The notes below the pieces were generated by a model. That model ran no database searches and was not told the origin of the DNA. It was given only the letters and a program-made list of their open reading frames with translations. DNA of 64,000 bases from Rhodobacterales bacterium HKCCE4037 (GTDB taxonomy: Bacteria; Pseudomonadota; Alphaproteobacteria; Rhodobacterales; Rhodobacteraceae), in the NCBI GenBank assembly GCA_015689645.1, contig WVSM01000006.1, positions 1 through 64,000 on the forward strand. Direction: 5' to 3'. How positions within the stretch are numbered: the first letter of the stretch is position 1; the number at the start of each line of letters is the position of its first letter. Below, one piece after another: positions 8,337 to 15,966 of the stretch. A program made the position numbers and the translations under genes.

Positions 8337-9016
8337 TGCTGGAAGGTGCGCTGTCCAATCTCGGCAGGCTCGTCGATCTTGGCGGGCCCGTCGTTGCCAT
8401 TCTGCTTGCGATGTCGTTGATTTCGCTGGCCACAATCTTCTACAAGATGTTCCAGTTCGTGAACGCTGGGGTCGGTCGCCACGAACGCCTGCGCCGGGCG
8501 TCCGCCGCGCTGGATCGAGGCGACCGAGGTGAGGCGCGCAGGTTGCTTGGCGAAAGCCGCAGCCATCTTGCGCCGCTGGTGGAACAGATGCTCGACCGCA
8601 TGAATGTCGCCGATCCGGAAACGTACCAAGCCCGCGTCGAAGCGGAGGCCGCCGAAAGGCTGGACCGGCTCGAGGGCGGCTTCCGCCTGCTCGACAGCAT
8701 CGCGCAGATCGCCCCGCTTCTGGGCCTGTTCGGCACGGTCCTCGGCATGATCGACGCGTTCCAGGCGCTTCAGGAGGCCGGGGATTCCGTCGATCCGTCG
8801 ATTCTGGCGGGCGGTATCTGGGTGGCCCTGATGACGACCGCCGCAGGCCTCGCCGTCGCCATGCCCACCGCGCTTGTCCTGACATGGTTCGAGACCCGCA
8901 CCGAGGCCGAGCGCGCCCTTGCCGATGGACTGATCCGCCGGACGTTCTGTCCTATCGAAAGCTCGGTTTCGGTGTCGGCCCATGCGCCGGCAGTACTTGT
9001 TCCCGATGCCGGTTAG
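8333..9016 (+). CDS. exbB: ExbB-like proton channel subunit (MotA/TolQ/ExbB family)
   Basis: A 227-residue inner-membrane protein with an N-terminal membrane segment (PVVAILLAMSLISLATIFYK), a cytoplasmic middle and two C-terminal membrane helices (IAPLLGLFGTVLGMIDAF; GIWVALMTTAAGLAVAMPTA) characteristic of MotA/TolQ/ExbB proteins. With ExbD it uses the proton gradient to energise TonB. The ATG at 8333 overlaps the previous stop and has a near-perfect GGAGGTGATC ribosome site; an ATG three bases later is possible. The 42 open codons before it are not used. Confidence 0.92.
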   Translation: MMLEGALSNLGRLVDLGGPVVAILLAMSLISLATIFYKMFQFVNAGVGRHERLRRASAALDRGDRGEARRLLGESRSHLAPLVEQMLDRMNVADPETYQARVEAEAAERLDRLEGGFRLLDSIAQIAPLLGLFGTVLGMIDAFQALQEAGDSVDPSILAGGIWVALMTTAAGLAVAMPTALVLTWFETRTEAERALADGLIRRTFCPIESSVSVSAHAPAVLVPDAG

Positions 9017-9389
9017 GGCGGCCAGATCGCGCCGTCGGGCCTTGTCGCTCACGTCGCTGATCGACGTGATCTTCCTGCTGCTGCTGTTCTTCATGTTGAC
9101 CTCGACCTTCACGCGATTCTCCGAGATTCAACTGTCCGCCGCCGGGTCTGGCGCATCGGCGTCTTCAGCCGACACACCGCCTCTATTCCTGAGATTGGGG
9201 GAGGCACGCCTGACGCTAAACGGGTCTGAAACTGGACTTGATGCCCTGCGTGCCGAGATCGCGACCTTGATGAATGGGCCCACCCGCGTACTCGTCAGCG
9301 CCGAGGATGACGTCACCTCGCAGCGGCTGGTGGACCTTCTGGTGGCTCTCGGTCAGGACCCCGACCTGACCGTGATCGTGCTGGAATAA
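8982..9389 (+). CDS. exbD: ExbD-like biopolymer transport protein, first copy
   Basis: A 135-residue ExbD/TolR family protein: basic N-terminus, one membrane helix (LIDVIFLLLLFFML) with the proton-path Asp in LTSLIDVIF, then a periplasmic domain. It overlaps exbB. The ATG at 9006 (MPVRAARSRRR) is an alternative start that removes eight residues and reduces the overlap to 11 bp; neither has a strong ribosome site. Partner of ExbB in TonB energising. Confidence 0.88.
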   Translation: MRRQYLFPMPVRAARSRRRALSLTSLIDVIFLLLLFFMLTSTFTRFSEIQLSAAGSGASASSADTPPLFLRLGEARLTLNGSETGLDALRAEIATLMNGPTRVLVSAEDDVTSQRLVDLLVALGQDPDLTVIVLE

Positions 9390-9392
9390 CGC

Positions 9393-9767
9393 ATGTCGCT
9401 GCGCCGTATCAAAACCCGCCCGACCCGCGAACCGACCATCGCCCTGATCAATGTCGTGTTCCTGATGCTGGTCTTCTTCCTGATCGCCGGTGCCGTCGCC
9501 GCGCCGCTCGACCCCCGTGTCACTCTGGTGGAAACTGCCGAACTGGACGGCCGCGCCCCACCCGATGCCGCAGTCGTGCTTGCCGATGGGAGCCTTCTGC
9601 TCGACGGGCAGGTCACCACACCCGCTGAACTCGCCGCGAGCGGCCCTGTTCTGCGCCTCGTTCCGGATCGTGCGCTTCCGGCAAACGACCTCGTGATCCT
9701 GGCGCGCGCGTTGCGGGAGGCCGGCGTCGAAGAGGTTTGGATCGTGACCGAACGAGGGCTGGAATGA
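9393..9767 (+). CDS. exbD: ExbD-like biopolymer transport protein, second copy
   Basis: A 124-residue ExbD/TolR paralogue (MSLRRIKTRPTREPTIALINVVFLMLVFFLIAG). The position of the proton-conducting Asp in the membrane helix is Asn here (ALINVVF instead of the LIDVIF of the first copy), so this subunit may not carry protons itself. ExbB complexes contain two ExbD chains, so the two genes could supply a heterodimer. It starts 3 bp after the first exbD, and its TGA overlaps the tonB ATG. Confidence 0.85.
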   Translation: MSLRRIKTRPTREPTIALINVVFLMLVFFLIAGAVAAPLDPRVTLVETAELDGRAPPDAAVVLADGSLLLDGQVTTPAELAASGPVLRLVPDRALPANDLVILARALREAGVEEVWIVTERGLE

Positions 9768-10789
9768 CACCGCGACGCATCATCGGGGCTGCGGCGGCCA
9801 TCCTGTTGTCAGGCGGTGCGCATCTTGCCGGGAGCGGGTTGTTCACACCCGACCGGATCGAACTGGACGGCGGGGGGGAGCCGGTTCCCGCCCGCCTGGG
9901 CACCTCCTTTGCCGACATGGTGGCCGGTATGCCGGGATCGGTTCAGCCGGACGTCACCGAACCAGTCGAGCCCGAGGCCGTGCCAGACAGACCAGTCGAA
10001 GCGGAACTGGAGGTGCCCACGGAAATCGACGCGACCGAACGTGCGGAACCGGAAGACGTCGCCGAACCGGCTGAGATCGAAAGGGCTGACGCCCCAAGAC
10101 CTGGGGAAACAGCTGTTTTCGAACCGAGCGAAGCGCACCCAACGCAAGCGGACCCCGTCGCCCCAGCAACTTTAGAGGCTGTCGATGTGCCCGCACTTAC
10201 TGCGCGGCCCAGCACTGTGGCCGTTGTCCCCGCTACCCCGGTCGAGACGACACCGGTGGAACCGACCGCCGCCGACGCAATAGTAGAGACCGAAGCACAG
10301 GTCCTGACACCGCTTTCCAGCCCGCGACCATCGCGACGGCCCGAGGGCCTCGCCCCACCGCCGCAACCTCAAGTCGCCGCGTCACGTCCGCAGCCTCAGC
10401 AACCTGCGGCGACCGGCAATGGTCCGACCAACACGACACGCGGCGAAGCCACCGGAACCGAGACCGGAGAGGCGACCGCCAGTGCCCCCGGACCGCAGCA
10501 ACCCACCGCCGAACCGGGCAATGCTGCCGCCGTCGCGAATTATCCGGGACAGGTGATGCGGCAGATCTCACGTCAGGGCCGTCCGCGCCTGCGTCACACC
10601 GGGCCCGACGCCGTCATCGCCTTCCGCATCGCCGCAAACGGCGGTTTGGCGGGTCTCAGTGTCGCGCGGTCTTCCGGCAACCCGGAGCTGGATCAGGCCG
10701 GGCTGTCGATCGTCCAGCGCGCCGCGCCGTTTCCGCCACCGCCCGGCGGTGCACAGACCAGCTTTTCCGTCGCATTCGGCGGGCGCTAA
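9764..10789 (+). CDS. tonB: TonB energy-transducing protein
   Basis: A 341-residue protein with an N-terminal membrane anchor (RIIGAAAAILLSGGAHLAG), a long Pro/Glu/Thr/Ala-rich spacer crossing the periplasm (about residues 50-255), and a C-terminal TonB domain from about residue 262 (YPGQVMRQISRQGRPRLR to SFSVAFGGR). It would bind the TonB box of HmuR and transmit ExbBD energy. The ATG at 9764 overlaps the exbD stop (ATGA). Last gene of the operon. Confidence 0.9.
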   Translation: MTPRRIIGAAAAILLSGGAHLAGSGLFTPDRIELDGGGEPVPARLGTSFADMVAGMPGSVQPDVTEPVEPEAVPDRPVEAELEVPTEIDATERAEPEDVAEPAEIERADAPRPGETAVFEPSEAHPTQADPVAPATLEAVDVPALTARPSTVAVVPATPVETTPVEPTAADAIVETEAQVLTPLSSPRPSRRPEGLAPPPQPQVAASRPQPQQPAATGNGPTNTTRGEATGTETGEATASAPGPQQPTAEPGNAAAVANYPGQVMRQISRQGRPRLRHTGPDAVIAFRIAANGGLAGLSVARSSGNPELDQAGLSIVQRAAPFPPPPGGAQTSFSVAFGGR

Positions 10790-11147
10790 GAGAAGCATCC
10801 TTTCTCGGGGAACCGGAGGCTTGCCGCCGCTGCTGCGAAAGTCCGGATCACACCCACGGCCGCGGTCGGCTCGTTTGCGCGGCGAAACGTCAATTCACCG
10901 TCCGAAGCTGTCATTCAAAGGATGGTCGAAACCCTCCATTCCCCCAATACGCGACACCCGTCACGCTCACCCAAACCGCGAAATTCCCGGGTTAAAAATC
11001 GGCTAAAATAGATCCCTTTCTCCAGTACTGCCAATGCCTTAACCCCCGGTCTCACGCGTGCCACCGGACTGTGATCCCCCCTCGACACCGATACCGCCCA
11101 CCGGTAGGCATGGCCTCCCGATCCACCCGCCCGAGGCCCGCCCGCTC
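10790..11147. other. 358-bp gap between tonB and the lysE-like gene
   Basis: No convincing gene, RNA or strong intrinsic terminator is seen. An AT-rich patch (TTAAAAATCGGCTAAAATAGATCC near 10992-11014, given here only as a location cue) could hold the promoter for the exporter gene downstream. The rest is featureless GC-rich sequence. Confidence 0.5.
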
Positions 11148-11753
11148 ATGCTCCCCACCTTCACCGCAGGCTTCGCGCTGTCGTTCTCGCTGATCCTCGC
11201 TATCGGCGCGCAGAACGCCTTCGTGCTGCGGCAGGGCATCCGGCGGCTTCACGTTGCCCCCGTCGTGGCCGTCTGCTGCCTGTCGGAGGCCGTCCTGATC
11301 TTCTCCGGCGTCGCGGGCTTCGGCGTCGTGGCCGAGGCCGCGCCCTGGGCACTGGAGGCGATGCGCTGGGGCGGGGCGGCCTTCCTCGTGGTCTACGGTC
11401 TGCGCAGCCTGCATGCGGCATGGACGAGCCAGGATGCGCTCAAGGCAGAGGGCGCACCGGAGCAGAGTCTCGCCGCCGCGCTGACCACGACGCTTCTGCT
11501 GACCTGGGCCAACCCGCATGTCTACCTCGACACGGTCGGCCTGATCGGTGCGGTGGCCGCGACCTATGGCGACGGGCGCTGGATCTTCGGCACCGGAGCG
11601 CTCGCGGCCTCTTGCCTGTTCTTCCTGATCCTCGGCTACGGTGCCCGCGCATTGGCACCGGTCTTCGCGAAACCGAAAGCGTGGATGTGGCTGGACGTAA
11701 TCGTCGGCCTGACGATGCTGGCGCTGGCGGTGAAACTGGCGTTGAACCTCTGA
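11148..11753 (+). CDS. LysE/ArgO-family amino-acid exporter
   Basis: A 201-residue inner-membrane protein with six hydrophobic segments. The family landmarks are FSLILAIGAQNAFVLRQGI near the N-terminus and LLLTWANPHVYLDTVGLIG in the middle, which match the LysE/ArgO basic-amino-acid exporters. The ATG at 11148 is chosen because the first membrane helix starts four residues later; an upstream ATG at 11058 would add a proline-rich, family-unlike leader. No lysG-type regulator is adjacent. Substrate (Lys/Arg) is inferred from the family. Confidence 0.88.
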   Translation: MLPTFTAGFALSFSLILAIGAQNAFVLRQGIRRLHVAPVVAVCCLSEAVLIFSGVAGFGVVAEAAPWALEAMRWGGAAFLVVYGLRSLHAAWTSQDALKAEGAPEQSLAAALTTTLLLTWANPHVYLDTVGLIGAVAATYGDGRWIFGTGALAASCLFFLILGYGARALAPVFAKPKAWMWLDVIVGLTMLALAVKLALNL

Positions 11754-11777
11754 GCGAAGGGTGATCTGCTGCGCGCG

Positions 11778-12677
11778 ATGGACACGATCACGCCTCCCGC
11801 AGACATCCCCTCAGAACCGATCGCCCGCCCCGGCTGGGGCGTCTTCTGGATGTTCGTCACCGGAATCTGCTTCGTGCTGGTGACCGCACTGGTGAAGATG
11901 GTGGGCGATACTGTGCCGTCGACGCAGGCCGGGTTCCTGCGCTATGCGCTCGGCCTCCTTTTCATCTTGCCGATGATCCCTTCGGTCCGCCGCGCGGCGC
12001 TGACCCGGCGCACCGGCAGGATGGTTTTCGCGCGCGGGGCCTGCCACGCGGTTGCGGTGTCGCTGTGGTTCTTCGCGATGACCCGGATTCCCATCGCGGA
12101 TGTCACGGCGCTCAACTACCTCAACCCGGTCTACGTGATCCTGCTGGCGGTCGTTTTCCTGGGCGAACGCCTCGGCCCCTGGCGGATCGGGGCGATTGTC
12201 ACGGCCTTCCTCGGGACGCTGATCATCATCCGCCCGGGGTTCCGCGAGATCGACACCGGGCATATCGCGATGCTCTTCGCCGCGATCTTCATGGCTGGCA
12301 GCTACTTCCTTGCCAAGCTCCTGTCGCAGAGGATGAAGCCGGAGGTCGTGGTCTTCTACCTCTCGATCCTCGTTCCGATCCTGCTGGCCCCGGTGGCCTG
12401 GGCGATCTGGGTGCCGATCGGCTGGGTCGACCTCGGCTGGCTGTTTCTCTGCGCCATGTTCGCGACGGGCGGGCATTACACGATGACACTTGCGTTCCGT
12501 GCGGCGCCACTGACCGTCACCCAACCGGTGACGTTCCTCCAGTTGCTCTGGGCCACGATCGTCGGCGTCGTGGTCTTCGCCGAGCCTGTCGATGCCTTCG
12601 TCGTTCTGGGCGGTGCGATGATCATATCGTCGGTCACGTTCATCACCTGGCGCGAGGCCATGCTGCGGCGTCGTTAA
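11778..12677 (+). CDS. DMT-superfamily (EamA) transporter
   Basis: A 299-residue inner-membrane protein with ten predicted helices in two EamA repeats (about residues 20-150 and 165-295). VTALNYLNPVYVILLAVVFL and PLTVTQPVTFLQLLWATIVG are typical of the halves. It probably exports a small metabolite, but the substrate cannot be inferred. It starts 24 bp after the LysE-like gene and may be co-transcribed with it. Confidence 0.87.
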   Translation: MDTITPPADIPSEPIARPGWGVFWMFVTGICFVLVTALVKMVGDTVPSTQAGFLRYALGLLFILPMIPSVRRAALTRRTGRMVFARGACHAVAVSLWFFAMTRIPIADVTALNYLNPVYVILLAVVFLGERLGPWRIGAIVTAFLGTLIIIRPGFREIDTGHIAMLFAAIFMAGSYFLAKLLSQRMKPEVVVFYLSILVPILLAPVAWAIWVPIGWVDLGWLFLCAMFATGGHYTMTLAFRAAPLTVTQPVTFLQLLWATIVGVVVFAEPVDAFVVLGGAMIISSVTFITWREAMLRRR

Positions 12678-12824
12678 CTTTTTCGGGCCGCCCGTAAATT
12701 GGGCAGGACGCCGGTATTTCGGCCCGGGACGAACGAAATCGAATGCTGCGCCGCCGCAATCCGCGCCCTTTTGTTGTCCCCTCCACACCGCTTCATTTCG
12801 TGTCTGAGAACACGGGAGATGTGC

Positions 12825-13523
12825 ATGACATTGGAAGGCGTCATTTTTGCCGGAATGGGCACGATCGCGGATTGCGCCGAGATCGACCGTCGCGCCTGGA
12901 ACGCGGCCTTCCGGGCGCATGGCGTCAATTGGAACTGGTCCTGGGACACCTATGCGGAGCTCATGCGTGTCGGCGGCGACCGTCAGCTTGTCGAGAGCTT
13001 CGCAGCCTGGCGCGGAGAGGCCTGCCCGGTGGATGCGGAGACCCTCGACAACACACATCAGAAACGATTTGCCTCGGTCCTGACGGATCGCGTGCCGTTG
13101 CGCCCCGGCGTCGCGCGGACGATCAGCTGGCTGGCGCGCGCGGGCGTCAGCCTGGGTTTCGTGAGCCGGTCGGGCGATCAGCCGGTCCGAGCCCTCTTGT
13201 CGGCCACCGCGCGGGAACGCTCGGGCATCGGCTTCGACGTCGCAGTGCTGCGGTCGGACGTGACCCACCTTGCCCCGGACCCCGAAGGCGTAACCCGTGC
13301 GATCGAGGGACTTTCGCTTGGACGCGAACATATCGTGGCCATCGCGGATACGCCGGCCAGTGCGAAGGCCGCGCAGGACGCAGGCCTTGCCGTGCTGGCC
13401 TTTCCGGGCGCGTTGGCGTCCGACTCGCCCGAGGATTTCGGCACCCTGCCCATGGCGCGGGTGTTGAGCCCAGAAATCCTGACCGCCGCCTGGCGCGGGC
13501 CGATGAATGCCGCCGCCGAATGA
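12825..13523 (+). CDS. HAD-superfamily protein lacking catalytic aspartates
   Basis: A 232-residue protein with the CbbY/phosphoglucomutase-like HAD layout, starting MTLEGVIFAGMGTIADCAEI. In active members this segment reads F-D-x-D-G-T-L: here both Asp are replaced (F-A-G-M-G-T-I). The Ser of motif II (GFVSRSGD) is kept, but the motif III Lys is not visible before PDPEGV, and motif IV is reduced to AIADTPASAKAAQDAG. The fold should be intact but phosphotransfer is unlikely. A sensing, binding or scaffold role is an inference. The ATG at 12825 has GGGAG at suitable spacing. Confidence 0.8.
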   Translation: MTLEGVIFAGMGTIADCAEIDRRAWNAAFRAHGVNWNWSWDTYAELMRVGGDRQLVESFAAWRGEACPVDAETLDNTHQKRFASVLTDRVPLRPGVARTISWLARAGVSLGFVSRSGDQPVRALLSATARERSGIGFDVAVLRSDVTHLAPDPEGVTRAIEGLSLGREHIVAIADTPASAKAAQDAGLAVLAFPGALASDSPEDFGTLPMARVLSPEILTAAWRGPMNAAAE

Positions 13524-13615
13524 GACCCGGTCCGAGGGGGCTTGATTTAGCGCAAGGTGAAGGCCCGATTCCTGTGCCAGTTTCGGGGCAAATCGAACAG
13601 GAAGAGGATCCGAGA

Positions 13616-13855
13616 ATGTCGAACACTCCCCATGAACTGGCCGACGATTTTCCCGGCAGGGCCGACAAGATTCACGCGCTGAAACAGGAAGATGCGCATT
13701 TCGCAAAGCTGGCGGACGCCTATCACGAGATCAACCGCGCCGTGCACCGAGCCGAGACCGGGGTAGAGCCTGTCAGCGAGCAGGCCGAGCAGGAGATGCG
13801 GCGCAAGCGCATGGGCTTGAAGGACCAGATCGCGGGCATCCTGTCCAAGGCATGA
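13616..13855 (+). CDS. YdcH/DUF465-family small protein
   Basis: A 79-residue, highly charged, probably all-helical protein (LKQEDAHFAKLADAYHEIN, then RAVHRAETGVEP) matching the DUF465 (YdcH) family, which forms short helical hairpins of uncertain function. The ATG at 13616 follows AGGAAGAGGATCC. A second member of the family is at 38744-38944. Followed by an intrinsic terminator. Confidence 0.85.
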   Translation: MSNTPHELADDFPGRADKIHALKQEDAHFAKLADAYHEINRAVHRAETGVEPVSEQAEQEMRRKRMGLKDQIAGILSKA

Positions 13856-13878
13856 GCGGCCGGTCCTTGTAGAAGAAA

Positions 13879-13909
13879 CGCCGCGGACCATGGGGTTCGC
13901 GGCGCTTTT
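13879..13909 (+). terminator. Intrinsic terminator after the YdcH-like gene
   Basis: CGCCGCG (13879-13885) pairs with CGCGGCG (13898-13904) and is followed by CTTTTG. It probably ends the plus-strand transcript of the YdcH-like gene before the convergent CoxG-like gene. Confidence 0.7.
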
Positions 13910-13951
13910 GCGTATCACAGTCGAGCGGCACCCATCGGCGCCTGCATTGGC

Positions 13952-14410
13952 TCAGGCGGTCTCGGACGAGCCTTCGACCTGTTCCTGGAACCGCTCGAAA
14001 AACTGGTCGGCCATCTTGGTGGCGAAGCTGTCCACGAGTCGGGAGCCCAACTGCGCCAGCTTGCCGCCGACCTTGGCATCGACATCGTATGTCAGCTCGG
14101 TTCCGCCGTCCGGGTGATCGGCCAGATGCACCTTCGCCTCGCCCTTGGCGAAGCCCGCGACGCCGCCCTTGCCCTCGCCGGTGATCGTGTAGCTTTCCTC
14201 AGGCACGACATCGGACAGCGTGACCTCGCCTTTGAATGTCGCCTTCACCGGTCCGACCTTCTGCTTGACGACGGCCGAGAATCCTTCCTCGGGCGAGCCG
14301 GTCAGTTCCTCGCAACCCGGGATGCAGGCCTTGAGTGTCTCGGCATCGTTGAGACCCGCCCAGACCGTTGCGCGGTCTGCCTGGATGTGGCGGCTCGAAT
14401 GCATTTCCAT
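13952..14410 (-). CDS. CoxG/SRPBCC-family protein
   Basis: A 152-residue protein of the CoxG type (carbon-monoxide dehydrogenase subunit G family, SRPBCC fold). Typical segments are ATVWAGLNDAETLKACIPGCEEL at the start and GSRLVDSFATKMADQFFERF near the end. These proteins bind hydrophobic ligands or recruit molybdenum hydroxylases to the membrane. No cox genes are adjacent, so the partner is unknown. The ATG at 14410 has AAGGA 10 nt upstream; the open frame to 14494 is not used. Confidence 0.85.
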   Translation of the reverse strand: MEMHSSRHIQADRATVWAGLNDAETLKACIPGCEELTGSPEEGFSAVVKQKVGPVKATFKGEVTLSDVVPEESYTITGEGKGGVAGFAKGEAKVHLADHPDGGTELTYDVDAKVGGKLAQLGSRLVDSFATKMADQFFERFQEQVEGSSETA

Positions 14411-14462
14411 TTCGGGTGTGTCCTTCTTCCATCTGGCTGACCAAACGGTAGCGAGGGGCGCG

Positions 14463-15851
14463 TTACGGGGCAACCTCGTAGGGCAGGGTGCCACGATGGT
14501 TCGGGTCGACGGTCAGTTGTCGTTCCAGCGGCGGCACGGCGCGCTGGTGGCAGCCCTGCCGTTCACAAATCCGGCAGGAGATGCCGATGGGTTGCGGCGC
14601 GGCGGTAAGGTCCAGATCGTCGGCGTAGACGAGGTTCTGGGCATGGCGCACTTCGCATCCGAGAGAGATGGCATAGCGGCGGGTCGGGCGGCCCCATGCA
14701 CCGCCGGATTTCGAGACGTCCCGGGCGAGGATCACGTAGCGCGCGCCGTCCGGCGTCTCGGCCAGCTGGCGCAGGAAGCGGCCCGGTGTCTCGAACGCCT
14801 GGTGCACGTTCCACAGCGGACACGCCCCGCCGAAGCGGGCGAATTGCAGGCGCGTGGCGGAGTGGCGCTTGGTGACCGTGCCCGCCTGGTCCACGCGGGC
14901 GAAGAAGAACGGGATGCCCTTTGCACCGGGGCGCTGCAGGGTCGAGAGGCGGTGGGCGATCTGCTCGATCGAGGCGGCGAAGCTGATCGACATGCGTTCG
15001 AGGTCGTGGCGGGTGTCGGCGGCGGCCTCGGCAAAGCGGGTGTAGGGCATCAGGCAGGCCCCCGCGAAGTAGTTCGCCATGCCGATGCGGGCAATCTCCC
15101 GCGCCGTGTCGGTCTGGAAACGGGCAAGGTCGAGGGTGGCTTCGATCAGGTCGTGCTGACCGAGGAGCGCGTATTGGTGGAGCAGCTGGAAGCGCTGCGT
15201 CTCGGGCGCGGCCTGCGGGCTGAGGGTCAGGGTGCGGCTTGCCGGATCGTAGTGGCGCACGCCGTCACCGGCGGCCCGGCGGATCGTGATGCCCCGGTCT
15301 TCGAGAACGGCTGCGGTATGCGCGGCAAGGTCGCCGGTGGCGCGGGTGGCGAAACGTTCGGCGGCGCGATCCACGGCGTCGATGTAATTGTCGGTATAGT
15401 GGAAGAAATCGCGCACCTCTTCCCACGGCGAGGCGGTGGTGGAGGGGGCCTGCCCAAGCGCCTCGTCCAGGGAGGCAAGTCGTTCCTGCGTCTGGCGATA
15501 GGCACGGTGCAGGGCGAGGAAGGCATGTGCGAGGCCGGGCGCATTGGCCGCCGTCAGCCGCAGGTCGGCGAGGTTGGGCATCGCTTCGGCAAAGAGCGGG
15601 TCGGCCAACGCCTCGCGCATGTCGGAGACGAGCCGGTCGGTGTCGGAGGCGCTGAGCTCGGTGACGTCGACACCGAAATCCTGCGCCAGCCCCATCAGAA
15701 CGGCGGTGGAGAGCGGCCTGTTGTTGTTCTCCATTTGGTTGAGATAGGGCAGCGAGATGCCGAGCTTGGCCGCGAAGTCCTTTTGCGTGAGGCCAAGGCG
15801 TGTCCGCACGGAGCGGAGCTTGGCACCGACATATAGCTTCTGGGTGGGCAT
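14463..15851 (-). CDS. pccR: Short-chain fatty acyl-CoA regulator PccR (ScfR family)
   Basis: A 462-residue regulator. Residues about 5-65 are an XRE-type helix-turn-helix (VRTRLGLTQKDFAAKLG, then SLPYLNQMENNNRP). The middle resembles the IrrE/DUF955-like ligand region, and the C-terminus carries a Cys-rich motif (ISCRICERQGCHQRA). This is the architecture of ScfR proteins such as Rhodobacter sphaeroides PccR, which activates pccB in response to propionyl-CoA. The ATG at 15851 starts the conserved MPTQKLYVGAKLR. TTTGCAA-type sites upstream suggest autoregulation. It lies on the opposite strand to pccB, with the MFS gene between. Confidence 0.9.
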   Translation of the reverse strand: MPTQKLYVGAKLRSVRTRLGLTQKDFAAKLGISLPYLNQMENNNRPLSTAVLMGLAQDFGVDVTELSASDTDRLVSDMREALADPLFAEAMPNLADLRLTAANAPGLAHAFLALHRAYRQTQERLASLDEALGQAPSTTASPWEEVRDFFHYTDNYIDAVDRAAERFATRATGDLAAHTAAVLEDRGITIRRAAGDGVRHYDPASRTLTLSPQAAPETQRFQLLHQYALLGQHDLIEATLDLARFQTDTAREIARIGMANYFAGACLMPYTRFAEAAADTRHDLERMSISFAASIEQIAHRLSTLQRPGAKGIPFFFARVDQAGTVTKRHSATRLQFARFGGACPLWNVHQAFETPGRFLRQLAETPDGARYVILARDVSKSGGAWGRPTRRYAISLGCEVRHAQNLVYADDLDLTAAPQPIGISCRICERQGCHQRAVPPLERQLTVDPNHRGTLPYEVAP

Positions 15852-15867
15852 GGGCGCGGATCCTGGC

Positions 15868-15908
15868 TTTGCAGGATTAGGTTTGCGGCTTTGCAGGCGG
15901 CTTTGCAA
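15868..15908. promoter_or_regulatory. PccR-type operator upstream of pccR
   Basis: Four TTTGC repeats lie at 15868, 15882, 15890 and 15902. The segment TTTGCAGG-CGGC-TTTGCAA at 15890-15908 matches the known PccR motif TTTGCAAA-N4-TTTGCAA with two mismatches. It lies just upstream of the pccR start at 15851, as expected for autoregulation. Confidence 0.65.
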
Positions 15909-15966
15909 GAGCTGGTGGGAGACGCTCGGCTCGCGCCATCGCCCCTCCCGCCGTCCCGTGGGGCGC

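Noticed and set aside
7067-9112. A 681-codon minus-strand open frame opposite hmuR and the exb genes
   Set aside because: It is the antisense of strongly supported genes; such long shadows are expected at this GC content, and it lacks any domain.
10790-11147. A small gene in the tonB-lysE gap
   Set aside because: Open frames here lack ribosome sites and domain features.
14220-15836. A 538-codon plus-strand frame opposite pccR
   Set aside because: PccR has a full helix-turn-helix and Cys motif on the other strand; the frame shows no family.
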